Assembly: GCF_018449725.1 (NCBI RefSeq)
Contig: NZ_JAAVVC010000014.1
Coordinates: forward strand, 62,001-126,000
Direction of reading: 5' to 3'
Source: Pseudomonas sp. dw_612
Lineage (GTDB): Bacteria > Pseudomonadota > Gammaproteobacteria > Pseudomonadales > Pseudomonadaceae
Length of the DNA stretch: 64,000 bases
Shown in pieces: positions 37,464 to 46,342 of this stretch (the stretch's first letter is position 1; the number at the start of each line of letters is the position of its first letter). Below the pieces are notes generated by a model. That model was not told where the DNA came from. It worked only from the letters and a program-made list of their open reading frames with translations, and did no database searches. The translations under genes and the position numbers were made by a program.

Positions 37464-39734
37464 ATGTTAAACCGCGAGCTCGAAGTCACCCTCAATTTAG
37501 CCTTCAAGGAGGCTCGTTCGAAACGTCATGAATTCATGACCGTCGAACATCTCCTGTTGGCCCTATTGGACAATGAGGCTGCCGCCACCGTTTTGCGTGC
37601 CTGCGGCGCAAACCTCGACAAACTCAAGCATGACCTGCAGGAGTTCATCGACTCCACCACGCCGTTGATCCCCGTCCATGACGAGGATCGCGAGACCCAA
37701 CCCACTCTGGGCTTCCAGCGTGTTCTGCAGCGTGCTGTCTTTCACGTACAGAGCTCGGGCAAACGCGAAGTGACTGGCGCCAACGTGCTGGTCGCAATCT
37801 TCAGTGAGCAAGAAAGCCAGGCAGTGTTCCTGCTGAAACAGCAGAGCGTTGCACGCATTGATGTCGTCAACTACATCGCCCATGGCATTTCCAAAGTGCC
37901 GGGGCACGGCGATCACTCTGAAGGTGAGCAAGATATGCAGGACGACGAGGGCGGTGAGTCTTCTTCTTCAGGCAATCCTCTGGATGCTTATGCCAGCAAC
38001 CTCAACGAACTCGCGCGCCAGGGTCGTATCGACCCGCTGGTAGGCCGTGAGATGGAAGTCGAGCGTGTCGCGCAGATCCTGGCGCGTCGTCGCAAGAACA
38101 ATCCACTGCTGGTGGGCGAAGCAGGCGTGGGTAAAACCGCGATTGCCGAAGGCCTGGCCAAACGCATTGTCGACAACCAAGTGCCGGACCTGTTGGCTAA
38201 CAGCGTGGTGTATTCCCTTGACCTCGGCGCCTTGCTGGCCGGGACCAAATACCGCGGTGATTTCGAGAAACGCTTCAAGGCGTTGCTCAATGAACTGAAA
38301 AAACGTCCGCAGGCGATTCTGTTCATCGACGAAATCCACACCATCATTGGTGCGGGTGCCGCATCCGGTGGCGTCATGGATGCCTCGAACCTGCTCAAGC
38401 CGTTGCTGTCGTCCGGCGATATCCGCTGCATCGGTTCGACCACGTTCCAGGAATTCCGCGGGATCTTCGAGAAGGACCGTGCCTTGGCACGCCGCTTCCA
38501 GAAGGTCGATGTGTCCGAGCCTTCGGTCGAAGACACCATCAGCATTCTGCGCGGCCTGAAAGGGCGTTTCGAAACCCATCACGGCATCGAATACAGCGAT
38601 GAAGCCCTGCGTGCGGCGGCTGAGCTGGCCTCGCGCTACATCAATGACCGGCACATGCCGGACAAGGCCATCGACGTCATCGACGAGGCGGGTGCCTACC
38701 AGCGCCTGCAACCGATCGAGAAGCGCGTGAAACGCATTGAAGTGCCTCAGGTCGAGGACATCGTTGCCAAAATCGCGCGGATTCCGCCCAAGCATGTCAC
38801 CAGCTCCGACAAAGAGCTGCTGCGTAACCTTGAGCGTGACCTGAAGCTGACCGTATTTGGCCAGGATGCCGCAATCGACTCGTTGTCGACCGCGATCAAA
38901 CTGTCCCGTGCCGGCCTCAAGTCGCCTGACAAGCCTGTTGGTTCGTTCCTGTTCGCCGGTCCTACCGGTGTCGGTAAAACCGAAGCGGCGCGTCAGTTGG
39001 CCAAGGCGTTGGGCATCGAGCTGGTTCGCTTCGACATGTCCGAGTACATGGAGCGCCACACCGTATCGCGTCTGATCGGTGCACCTCCAGGCTATGTCGG
39101 GTTCGATCAGGGCGGTCTGCTGACCGAAGCCATCACCAAGCAGCCTCACTGCGTGCTGTTGCTCGATGAAATCGAGAAGGCGCATCCGGAAGTCTTCAAC
39201 CTGCTGCTGCAGGTCATGGACCACGGTACGCTCACCGATAACAACGGGCGCAAGGCGGATTTCCGTAACGTGATCGTCATCATGACGACCAACGCCGGCG
39301 CCGAAACCGCAGCCCGCGCTTCGATCGGTTTCACCCATCAGGACCACTCGTCCGATGCGATGGAAGTGATCAAGAAGAGCTTCACGCCAGAGTTCCGCAA
39401 CCGTCTGGACACCATTATCCAGTTTGGTCGCCTCAGTCATGAGGTCATCAAAAGTGTGGTGGACAAGTTCCTTACCGAGCTTCAAGCGCAGTTGGAAGAC
39501 AAGCGCGTGCAGCTGGAAGTGACCGACGCTGCGCGCAGCTGGCTGGCGGCGGGTGGCTACGACTCGGCCATGGGTGCTCGACCAATGGCACGTTTGATCC
39601 AGGACAAGATCAAGCGTCCACTGGCCGAAGAGATCCTCTTTGGCGAACTGGCCGACCATGGCGGTGTAGTTCACATCGACCTCAAGGACGGCGAGCTGAC
39701 CTTCGAGTTCGAAACCACGGCAGAAATGGCCTGA
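37464..39734 (+). CDS. clpA: ATP-dependent Clp protease ATP-binding subunit ClpA
   Basis: A 756-residue Hsp100 unfoldase partnering ClpP. The N-domain (1 to about 145) docks ClpS. An acidic/serine linker (EGEQDMQDDEGGESSSSGN) precedes AAA-1, with Walker A GEAGVGKT (218-225); AAA-2 has GPTGVGKT near 500. The ClpP-docking loop IGF is present in RASIGFTHQDHS. It follows clpS with a short gap and ends at a strong terminator. The clpP gene is elsewhere. Confidence 0.97.
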   Translation: MLNRELEVTLNLAFKEARSKRHEFMTVEHLLLALLDNEAAATVLRACGANLDKLKHDLQEFIDSTTPLIPVHDEDRETQPTLGFQRVLQRAVFHVQSSGKREVTGANVLVAIFSEQESQAVFLLKQQSVARIDVVNYIAHGISKVPGHGDHSEGEQDMQDDEGGESSSSGNPLDAYASNLNELARQGRIDPLVGREMEVERVAQILARRRKNNPLLVGEAGVGKTAIAEGLAKRIVDNQVPDLLANSVVYSLDLGALLAGTKYRGDFEKRFKALLNELKKRPQAILFIDEIHTIIGAGAASGGVMDASNLLKPLLSSGDIRCIGSTTFQEFRGIFEKDRALARRFQKVDVSEPSVEDTISILRGLKGRFETHHGIEYSDEALRAAAELASRYINDRHMPDKAIDVIDEAGAYQRLQPIEKRVKRIEVPQVEDIVAKIARIPPKHVTSSDKELLRNLERDLKLTVFGQDAAIDSLSTAIKLSRAGLKSPDKPVGSFLFAGPTGVGKTEAARQLAKALGIELVRFDMSEYMERHTVSRLIGAPPGYVGFDQGGLLTEAITKQPHCVLLLDEIEKAHPEVFNLLLQVMDHGTLTDNNGRKADFRNVIVIMTTNAGAETAARASIGFTHQDHSSDAMEVIKKSFTPEFRNRLDTIIQFGRLSHEVIKSVVDKFLTELQAQLEDKRVQLEVTDAARSWLAAGGYDSAMGARPMARLIQDKIKRPLAEEILFGELADHGGVVHIDLKDGELTFEFETTAEMA

Positions 39735-39752
39735 CGTTAACCGAAACAAAGC

Positions 39753-39777
39753 AAAAGGCGCCGAAAGGCGCCTTTTT
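39753..39777 (+). terminator. Terminator after clpA
   Basis: The stem AAAAGGCGCC / GGCGCCTTTT with a GAAA tetraloop runs into TTTTT, 19 bases after the stop. Confidence 0.9.
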
Positions 39778-39805
39778 GCTGTCTGCCAGATGAACACCAA
39801 TCACC

Positions 39806-39896
39806 CGTAGGAGCTGCCGAAGGCTGCGATCTTTTGATCTTGATCCTGGCCGGCCAAAGCTAAATCAAAAGATCGCAGCCTTCGGCAGCTCCTACG
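39806..39896. repeat. REP-type inverted repeat (GTAGGAGCTGCCGAAGGC class)
   Basis: Perfect 33-bp arms at 39806-39838 and 39864-39896 (beginning CGTAGGAGCTGCCGAAGG) around a 25-base loop, between the clpA and infA terminators. Confidence 0.9.
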
Positions 39897-39934
39897 CAGG
39901 CAGATTGTGGTGATTGCCAAATCCCGCGCACACA

Positions 39935-39961
39935 AAAACGCCCGGCATAACCGGGCGTTTT
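39935..39961 (-). terminator. Terminator after infA
   Basis: The stem AAAACGCCCGG / CCGGGCGTTTT has a 5-base loop, with A/T tracts at both ends, just beyond the minus-strand infA stop. Confidence 0.88.
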
Positions 39962-39973
39962 GTATTGACTTGA

Positions 39974-40192
39974 TTAGCGAGCGCGGTAAGTAATGCGCCC
40001 TTTGCTCAAGTCATAGGGCGTCAGCTCGACGCGCACTTTGTCACCGGTAAGAATACGAATGTAGTTCTTGCGCATCTTGCCGGAAATATGCGCGGTTACG
40101 ACGTGCCCATTTTCCAACTCCACACGAAACATGGTGTTGGGCAGGGTGTCGACGACAGTGCCTTCCATTTCGAAGCTGTCTTCTTTCGACAT
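39974..40192 (-). CDS. infA: Translation initiation factor IF-1
   Basis: A 72-residue OB-fold protein of the exact usual length, with [22 protein letters not shown] and [21 protein letters not shown]. It binds the 30S A site during initiation. ATG 40192 gives the standard start [11 protein letters not shown]. Confidence 0.97.
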
Positions 40193-40303
40193 GCAGTAAA
40201 GCCCTCGGTATCCAATGAATGGCCCGGTGCAACTGCGCCAGGCAAAAGCGGCGTGCATTGTGCCCGAAAAATGGGGTTTACGCCAAGGGGTTTACGGATT
40301 GCC

Positions 40304-41011
40304 TTAGTTCAGGACGACCCAGCGCTGATTAATCAGCAGTTCGATAGGGCGATACTGGGTCTTGTAGTTCATCTTTTTGCAGTTCTTGATCCAATAGCCG
40401 AGATAAACCGCCTCCAGTCCCAGCCGCTGGGCTTCGGCGATTTGCCAGAGGATGGCGTAGCGTCCGAGGCTTCGATGGTCTTCGGCGGGCTCGTAGAAGG
40501 TGTAAACCGCCGACAGGCCGTTGGGCAGCAAATCAGTCACGGCCACCGCTACCAGCCGTCCGTCGAGACGAAACTCGTAGAACCGGGAAAACGGCAGATC
40601 GCGCACCAGAAACGTCGAAAACTGATCGCGGCTAGGCGGGAACATGTCGCCGTCGGCGTGACGCTGTTCGATATAGCGTTGATAAAGATCGAAATACTCT
40701 TCGCTGAACTTGGGCCTCGCCGGGCGCACCTGCAAGTCGGCGTTGCGCTTGAAAATGCGTTTTTGCTGACGGTTGGGCGCAAATTGAGCCACGGGAATGC
40801 GCGCCGGTACGCAGGCATTGCAATTCTGGCAATGAGGCCGGTAGAGATGATCGCCACTGCGACGAAAGCCCATTTCCGACAGATCTGCGTAGACATGCAC
40901 ATCCATGGGCTGACTAGGGTCGAGAAACAGGGTCGTGGCCTGCTCCTCGGGCAGATAACTGCAAGAGTGGGGCTGAGTGGCATAGAACTTCAAACGCGCC
41001 AACTCGGTCAT
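40304..41011 (-). CDS. bpt: Aspartate/glutamate leucyltransferase Bpt
   Basis: A 235-residue member of the ATE (arginyltransferase) superfamily; bacterial Bpt transfers Leu from tRNA to N-terminal Asp or Glu. The conserved cysteine cluster HCQNCNACVPARIPV and the C-terminal acyltransferase block (YLGYWIKNCKKMNYKTQYRPIE) are present. ATG 41011 (MTELARLKFY) was chosen over a TTG two codons upstream. It lies 58 bases after aat and should act with Aat, ClpS and ClpA in the N-degron pathway. Confidence 0.94.
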   Translation of the reverse strand: MTELARLKFYATQPHSCSYLPEEQATTLFLDPSQPMDVHVYADLSEMGFRRSGDHLYRPHCQNCNACVPARIPVAQFAPNRQQKRIFKRNADLQVRPARPKFSEEYFDLYQRYIEQRHADGDMFPPSRDQFSTFLVRDLPFSRFYEFRLDGRLVAVAVTDLLPNGLSAVYTFYEPAEDHRSLGRYAILWQIAEAQRLGLEAVYLGYWIKNCKKMNYKTQYRPIELLINQRWVVLN

Positions 41012-41069
41012 GATCAACCCTCGGGAATAAGCTTTTCAGTTAAGTGTAAGCCACGCGCGCAAAAGTCGC

Positions 41070-41750
41070 TCAGCAAACCCAGGTTGCGCGGCTGGGTTGA
41101 TCCAGGTGTCGCGCCAGGTAACCGGCAAATTCATTGCGCGGTATTGCTCGGGCGCCGAGGCTGTGCAAATGGTCGGTGGGCATCTGGCAGTCGATCAGCA
41201 CAAAGCCTGAGTCTTTCAGATGACGTACCAGTGTGGCAAAACCATATTTGGAGGCGTTATCGGCACGGCTGAACATCGACTCGCCAAAAAACAGCTGCCC
41301 CATGGCCAGGCCGTACAGGCCGCCGATCAGCTCGCCCTGGTCCCAGACCTCCACCGAATGGGCATAGCCGCGCCGGTGCAGTTCCAGATAGGCGTCCCGC
41401 ATGGCGTCGGTGATCCAGGTGCCATCGGCGTAGTCCCGCGGTGCGGCGCAGGCGCTGATGACCGCGGCAAAATCCTGATCGAAGGTCACTTGGTAGCGTT
41501 GCTGGCGCAGCAATTTGTTCAGGCTGCGCGATACGTGCAGTTCGTCGGGAAACAAAACCGTGCGCGGATCCGGCGACCACCAGAGAATCGGCTGGCCTTC
41601 GGAAAACCAGGGGAAGCAGCCGTGGCGATAAGCCTGGACCAGCCGATCGGCGGACAGATCGCCGCCCGCCGCCAACAGCCCGTTGGGGTCGCGCATGGCT
41701 TTTTCCAGGGGCGGAAAAGTCAGGGTGTTGCGTTGTAACCAAGTCAGCAT
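41070..41750 (-). CDS. aat: Leucyl/phenylalanyl-tRNA-protein transferase
   Basis: A 226-residue L/F-transferase adding Leu or Phe to N-terminal Lys or Arg. Signature segments include GLLAAGGDLSADRLVQAYRHGCFPWF, ILWWSPDPRTVLFP and HSVEVWDQGELIGGLYGLAMG. Its products are substrates for ClpS-ClpAP. It is upstream of, and probably co-transcribed with, bpt. Confidence 0.97.
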   Translation of the reverse strand: MLTWLQRNTLTFPPLEKAMRDPNGLLAAGGDLSADRLVQAYRHGCFPWFSEGQPILWWSPDPRTVLFPDELHVSRSLNKLLRQQRYQVTFDQDFAAVISACAAPRDYADGTWITDAMRDAYLELHRRGYAHSVEVWDQGELIGGLYGLAMGQLFFGESMFSRADNASKYGFATLVRHLKDSGFVLIDCQMPTDHLHSLGARAIPRNEFAGYLARHLDQPSRATWVC

Positions 41751-41814
41751 GGTATCCGGGCTTGCAGTAGGGGAGGGCGGTGGCGGACAGCGGTGCCCGC
41801 CGTGAAGTGACGCG

Positions 41815-42774
41815 TCAAACGGTCGGAATATCGTCGAGGTATTTCTCGGCGTCCAGCGCGGCCATGCAACCGGCCCCGGCGGAGGTCACGGCCTGGCGGT
41901 AAACGTGATCGGCCACGTCGCCGGCGGCGAACACGCCCGGGATCTCGGTGGCGGTGGCATCGCCTTCATTGCCGCCCGTGATCAGCAGGTAGCCGTCACG
42001 CATCGACAGCTGGCCTTGGAACAGGTCGGTGTTGGGCTTGTGACCAATGGCGATGAACACCCCGGCCAGCGGCAATTCGCTGGTTTCACCGGTATGGCTG
42101 TCGCGCAGGCGGGCGCCGGTCACGCCGCTGGCGTCGCCCAGCACTTCGTCGAGGTTCTGGTTCCAGTGCAGGCGGATATTGCCGTTGGCGGCTTTTTCGA
42201 ACAGCTTGTCCTGAAGAATCTTCTCCGAACGCAGTTTGTCGCGTCGGTGCACCAGATGGACTTCTTTGGCGATATTCGACAAGTACAGCGCTTCTTCAAC
42301 CGCCGTGTTGCCGCCACCGACCACGGCGACCACCTGATTGCGGTAGAAGAAGCCGTCGCACGTCGCGCAGGCCGACACCCCTTTGCCGGCGAAGGCTTCT
42401 TCCGAGGGCAGGCCCAGGTATTGCGCCGAGGCGCCGGTGGCGATAATCAGCGCGTCGCAGGTGTAGGTGCCGCTGTCGCCGATGAGTTCGAAAGGGTGCT
42501 GCTGCAACTTGGCGGTGTGGATGTGGTCGTAAACGATCTCTGTGTCAAAGCGCTCGGCGTGTTTTTGCATGCGTTCCATCAGCACCGGGCCAGTGAGGCC
42601 TTCGACGTCGCCCGGCCAGTTGTCGACTTCGACGGTGGTGGTGAGCTGGCCACCTGCCTGTATACCGGTAATGACCACGGGTTTGAGGTTGGCGCGGGCG
42701 GCATAAACGGCGGCGCTGTAACCGGCAGGGCCGGAACCCAGAATGATCAGGCGTGAATGCTTAGCTTCGCTCAT
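41815..42774 (-). CDS. trxB: Thioredoxin reductase
   Basis: A 319-residue FAD/NADPH flavoenzyme of the low-molecular-weight type. The FAD dinucleotide motif ILGSGPAGYSAAVYAARA, the redox pair Cys136 and Cys139 in SACATCDGFF, and the NADPH-binding GGGNTAVEEALYL are present. It recycles thioredoxin. It is divergent from ftsK across 306 bases; in E. coli lrp lies between the two, but it is absent here. Confidence 0.97.
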   Translation of the reverse strand: MSEAKHSRLIILGSGPAGYSAAVYAARANLKPVVITGIQAGGQLTTTVEVDNWPGDVEGLTGPVLMERMQKHAERFDTEIVYDHIHTAKLQQHPFELIGDSGTYTCDALIIATGASAQYLGLPSEEAFAGKGVSACATCDGFFYRNQVVAVVGGGNTAVEEALYLSNIAKEVHLVHRRDKLRSEKILQDKLFEKAANGNIRLHWNQNLDEVLGDASGVTGARLRDSHTGETSELPLAGVFIAIGHKPNTDLFQGQLSMRDGYLLITGGNEGDATATEIPGVFAAGDVADHVYRQAVTSAGAGCMAALDAEKYLDDIPTV

Positions 42775-43080
42775 AAAAACACCTCATAAGCCTTTGTCAC
42801 AAAAGAGAATGCGTGCTCAAATTGAACCGTGTGTCATGTGCTTTTGGCTATGCTACACCGAAGGGCCGCAAGCATGGCATCGGGCGAACAAACCCGTACA
42901 ATGCCTGCTTGTAACAGCGCTTGTAATAAAAAAGCAGTGCCTGCCCTGTTTTGAAACACCGGGGTGCAGTGTTAAAAGTAGTCCCAGTTGCACCTGTTAA
43001 CTTTTTTACCTGCCTGGATTGGGCAGTTTTTATAGTCATTCAACAGATGGACGCGCCATAGGCGCAGGAAAAGAAGCGTT
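42775..43080. promoter_or_regulatory. Divergent trxB-ftsK intergenic region
   Basis: 306 bases with no gene recognised. A weak hairpin CTGCC-N7-GGCAG followed by TTTTT (43010-43031) lies about 50 bases before the ftsK TTG and might act as a leader attenuator. No promoter can be called with confidence. Confidence 0.35.
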
Positions 43081-45486
43081 TTGAAGAAATCCACCGCAGC
43101 ACCTAAACCAGCCGTTGTTCCGCTCTGGCGCCAGCATTTGCACTACCGACTCAAGGAAGGTGCATTGATCGCCATCGGCGCCCTGTGCCTGTTCCTGATG
43201 ATGGCTTTGTTGACCTACGGCAAGGACGATCCAGGCTGGAGCCACAACAGCAAGATCGATGATGTGCAGAACTTCGGCGGTCCGGTCGGCTCCTACAGCG
43301 CCGATATCCTGTTCATGGTGCTGGGTTACTTCGCCTACATATTCCCGCTGTTGCTGGCGGTCAAAATCTACCAGATCTTCCGTCAACGCCATGAACCGTG
43401 GCAGTGGAGCGGCTGGCTGTTCTCCTGGCGCCTGATCGGCCTGGTGTTCCTGGTACTGTCGGGCGCGGCCCTGGCGCACATCCATTTCCATGCGGCGACC
43501 GGTCTGCCGGCCGGCGCAGGCGGCGCGTTGGGCGAAAGCCTCGGCGACCTGGCCCGCAACGCCCTGAACATCCAGGGCAGCACGCTGTTGTTCATTGCCC
43601 TGTTCCTGTTCGGCCTGACGGTGTTCACCGACCTGTCGTGGTTCAAGGTGATGGATGTCACCGGCAAGATCACCCTCGACCTGTTCGAACTGTTCCAGGG
43701 CGCGGCCAATCGCTGGTGGGCGGCTCGTGTCGAACGCAAACAACTGGTCGCCCAGTTGCGTGAAGTCGACGACCGTGTGCACGACGTGGTGGCTCCGACC
43801 GTGACCGACAAGCGCGAGCAAGCCAAGGTCAAGGAACGCCTGATCGAACGCGAACAGGCCCTGAGCAAGCACATGTCGGACCGCGAGAAGCAGGTGCCGC
43901 CAGTGATTGCGCCAGCGCCGTCCAAACCGGCCGCGCCGAGCAAGCGTGTGGAAAAAGAGAAACAGGCGCCGTTGTTCGTCGACAGCGCCGTGGAAGGCAC
44001 CTTGCCGCCGATCTCGATTCTCGATCCCGCGGAAAAGAAACAACTCAATTACTCGCCCGAATCCCTGGCTGCGGTTGGCCACTTGCTGGAAATCAAGCTC
44101 AAGGAATTCGGCGTCGAAGTCACCGTGGATTCGATTCACCCCGGCCCGGTCATTACCCGTTACGAAATCCAGCCGGCCGCAGGCGTCAAGGTCAGCCGCA
44201 TCTCCAACCTGGCGAAAGACCTGGCGCGTTCCCTGGCCGTGACCAGTGTGCGGGTGGTGGAAGTGATTCCGGGCAAGACCACTGTCGGTATCGAGATTCC
44301 TAACGAAGACCGGCAGATCGTGCGCTTCTCCGAAGTGCTGTCCTCGCCGGAATACGACAACTTCAAATCGCCGGTCACCCTGGCCCTGGGTCACGACATC
44401 GGCGGCAAGCCAGTCATCACCGACCTGGCGAAAATGCCCCACTTGCTGGTGGCCGGTACCACCGGTTCCGGTAAGTCGGTGGGTGTGAACGCGATGATCC
44501 TGTCGATCCTGTTCAAGTCCGGCCCGGAAGACGCCAAGCTGATCATGATCGACCCGAAAATGCTTGAGCTGTCGATCTACGAAGGCATTCCGCACTTGCT
44601 GTGCCCGGTGGTCACCGACATGAAGGACGCGGCCAACGCGCTGCGCTGGAGCGTGGCGGAGATGGAGCGTCGCTACAAACTGATGGCGAAGATGGGCGTG
44701 CGTAACCTGTCCGGCTTCAACCAGAAGGTCAAGGACGCGGAGGAGGCCGGCACGCCGCTGTCCGACCCGCTGTACAAGCGCGAGAGCATTCACGACGAAG
44801 CGCCATTGCTGCACAAGTTGCCGACCATCGTTGTGGTCGTCGACGAATTCGCCGACATGATGATGATCGTCGGCAAGAAGGTTGAAGAACTGATCGCCCG
44901 TATCGCCCAGAAGGCCCGTGCCGCTGGTATCCACTTGATCCTCGCGACCCAGCGTCCGTCGGTTGACGTGATCACCGGTCTGATCAAGGCCAACATTCCG
45001 ACGCGCATGGCGTTCCAGGTATCGAGCAAGATCGACTCACGGACCATCATCGACCAGGGCGGCGCCGAACAACTGCTGGGCCACGGTGACATGCTCTACA
45101 TGCCGCCGGGCACCAGCCTGCCGATCCGGGTTCACGGCGCGTTCGTGTCCGATGACGAGGTTCACCGGGTGGTTGAAGCCTGGAAACTGCGTGGCGCACC
45201 GGAATACAACGACGAGATTCTGGCCGGTGTCGAAGAGCCGGGTAGCGGATTTGAAGGCGGCAGCGGCGGTGACGAAGACAGCGAATCCGACGCGCTCTAC
45301 GACGAAGCCGTGCAGTTCGTGCTGGAAAGCCGTCGGGCTTCCATCTCGGCGGTCCAGCGTAAGCTGAAAATCGGCTACAACCGCGCCGCGCGCATGATCG
45401 AAGCCATGGAAATGGCCGGGGTCGTGACGTCCATGAACACCAACGGTTCGCGCGAAGTCCTGGCCCCGGGCCCGGTGCGCGACTGA
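43081..45486 (+). CDS. ftsK: DNA translocase FtsK
   Basis: An 801-residue septal DNA translocase with TTG as the only plausible start (MKKSTAAPKPAVVPLWRQ), preceded by AGGAAAAG. Four membrane helices lie within residues 24-200. A linker far shorter than in E. coli follows, then the alpha/beta motor with Walker A GTTGSGKS near 460 and the C-terminal winged-helix gamma domain (SISAVQRKLKIGYNRAARMIEAME), which reads KOPS. It couples chromosome dimer resolution to division. lolA follows 65 bases later. Confidence 0.96.
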   Translation: MKKSTAAPKPAVVPLWRQHLHYRLKEGALIAIGALCLFLMMALLTYGKDDPGWSHNSKIDDVQNFGGPVGSYSADILFMVLGYFAYIFPLLLAVKIYQIFRQRHEPWQWSGWLFSWRLIGLVFLVLSGAALAHIHFHAATGLPAGAGGALGESLGDLARNALNIQGSTLLFIALFLFGLTVFTDLSWFKVMDVTGKITLDLFELFQGAANRWWAARVERKQLVAQLREVDDRVHDVVAPTVTDKREQAKVKERLIEREQALSKHMSDREKQVPPVIAPAPSKPAAPSKRVEKEKQAPLFVDSAVEGTLPPISILDPAEKKQLNYSPESLAAVGHLLEIKLKEFGVEVTVDSIHPGPVITRYEIQPAAGVKVSRISNLAKDLARSLAVTSVRVVEVIPGKTTVGIEIPNEDRQIVRFSEVLSSPEYDNFKSPVTLALGHDIGGKPVITDLAKMPHLLVAGTTGSGKSVGVNAMILSILFKSGPEDAKLIMIDPKMLELSIYEGIPHLLCPVVTDMKDAANALRWSVAEMERRYKLMAKMGVRNLSGFNQKVKDAEEAGTPLSDPLYKRESIHDEAPLLHKLPTIVVVVDEFADMMMIVGKKVEELIARIAQKARAAGIHLILATQRPSVDVITGLIKANIPTRMAFQVSSKIDSRTIIDQGGAEQLLGHGDMLYMPPGTSLPIRVHGAFVSDDEVHRVVEAWKLRGAPEYNDEILAGVEEPGSGFEGGSGGDEDSESDALYDEAVQFVLESRRASISAVQRKLKIGYNRAARMIEAMEMAGVVTSMNTNGSREVLAPGPVRD

Positions 45487-45551
45487 TTGAATTGAAAAGC
45501 GGTGGAGCAATGACGCACCGCCGCATCCCCACGCATATCAAGAGGACTCCC

Positions 45552-46175
45552 ATGCGTCTTATCCGCATGCTGTTGCTGCCGGTACTGGCTTTGACCACGC
45601 TCTCGGCCCACGCCGATGACAAGGACGTGGCGCGTCTGACCCAATTGCTGGAAACATCCAAGACCCTGACCGCGCGTTTCTCGCAGTTGACCCTCGATGG
45701 CGGCGGCACCCAGTTGCAGGAAACCGCCGGTGAAATGTCGTTGCAGCGCCCGGGCCTGTTCTATTGGCACACCGATGCACCGGCTGAACAAACCATGGTT
45801 TCCGACGGCAAGAAAGTGACGCTGTGGGACCCGGACCTGGAGCAGGTCACTATCAAGAAGCTCGATGAACGCCTGACCCAAACCCCGGCTCTGTTGCTGT
45901 CCGGTGACGTGTCCAAGATCAAGGAGAGCTTCGACATCAGCGCCAAGGAAGCCGGTGGCGTGATCGACTTCACCTTGAAGCCGAAAACCAAGGACACCCT
46001 GTTCGACAGCCTGCGCCTGTCGTTCCGCAATGGCTTGCTGAATGACATGCAAATGATCGACAGCGTGGGCCAGCGCACCAACCTTCTGTTCACCGGTGTG
46101 AAGGCCAACGAGCCGATCCCGGCGTCCAAGTTCAAGTTCGACATCCCTAAAGGGGCGGACGTGATCCAGGAATAA
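45552..46175 (+). CDS. lolA: Outer-membrane lipoprotein carrier protein LolA
   Basis: A 207-residue periplasmic chaperone ferrying lipoproteins from LolCDE to LolB. The signal peptide MRLIRMLLLPVLALTTLSAHA has a predicted cut before Asp22. The mature part shows the LolA pattern (LTARFSQLTLDGGGT, GEMSLQRPGLFYWHTD). ATG 45552, after AAGAGGAC, was preferred over upstream in-frame starts because it begins the signal peptide. Confidence 0.95.
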   Translation: MRLIRMLLLPVLALTTLSAHADDKDVARLTQLLETSKTLTARFSQLTLDGGGTQLQETAGEMSLQRPGLFYWHTDAPAEQTMVSDGKKVTLWDPDLEQVTIKKLDERLTQTPALLLSGDVSKIKESFDISAKEAGGVIDFTLKPKTKDTLFDSLRLSFRNGLLNDMQMIDSVGQRTNLLFTGVKANEPIPASKFKFDIPKGADVIQE

Positions 46176-46183
46176 ACGCAGAA

Positions 46184-46277
46184 CCTGTGGGAGCGGGCTT
46201 GCTCGCGAAGAGGGAGTGTCAGTCGCCATACAAGTTGTCTGACACACCGCCTTCGCGAGCAAGCCCGCTCCCACAGG
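46184..46277. repeat. REP-type inverted repeat (GTGGGAGCGGGCTTGCTCGC class)
   Basis: Perfect 27-bp arms at 46184-46210 and 46251-46277 around a 40-base loop, between lolA and rarA. Confidence 0.9.
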
Positions 46278-46342
46278 GATTGTGGTGTTTAATACGTTGG
46301 CGGGTCGGCATTAGGACTCACTAGAGGTTTCAGAAAGTTGTG

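Noticed and set aside
43010..43031. Hairpin with T-run before ftsK as a true terminator
   Set aside because: The stem is only five base pairs, and no gene ends upstream on that strand. It is mentioned only as a possible weak attenuator.
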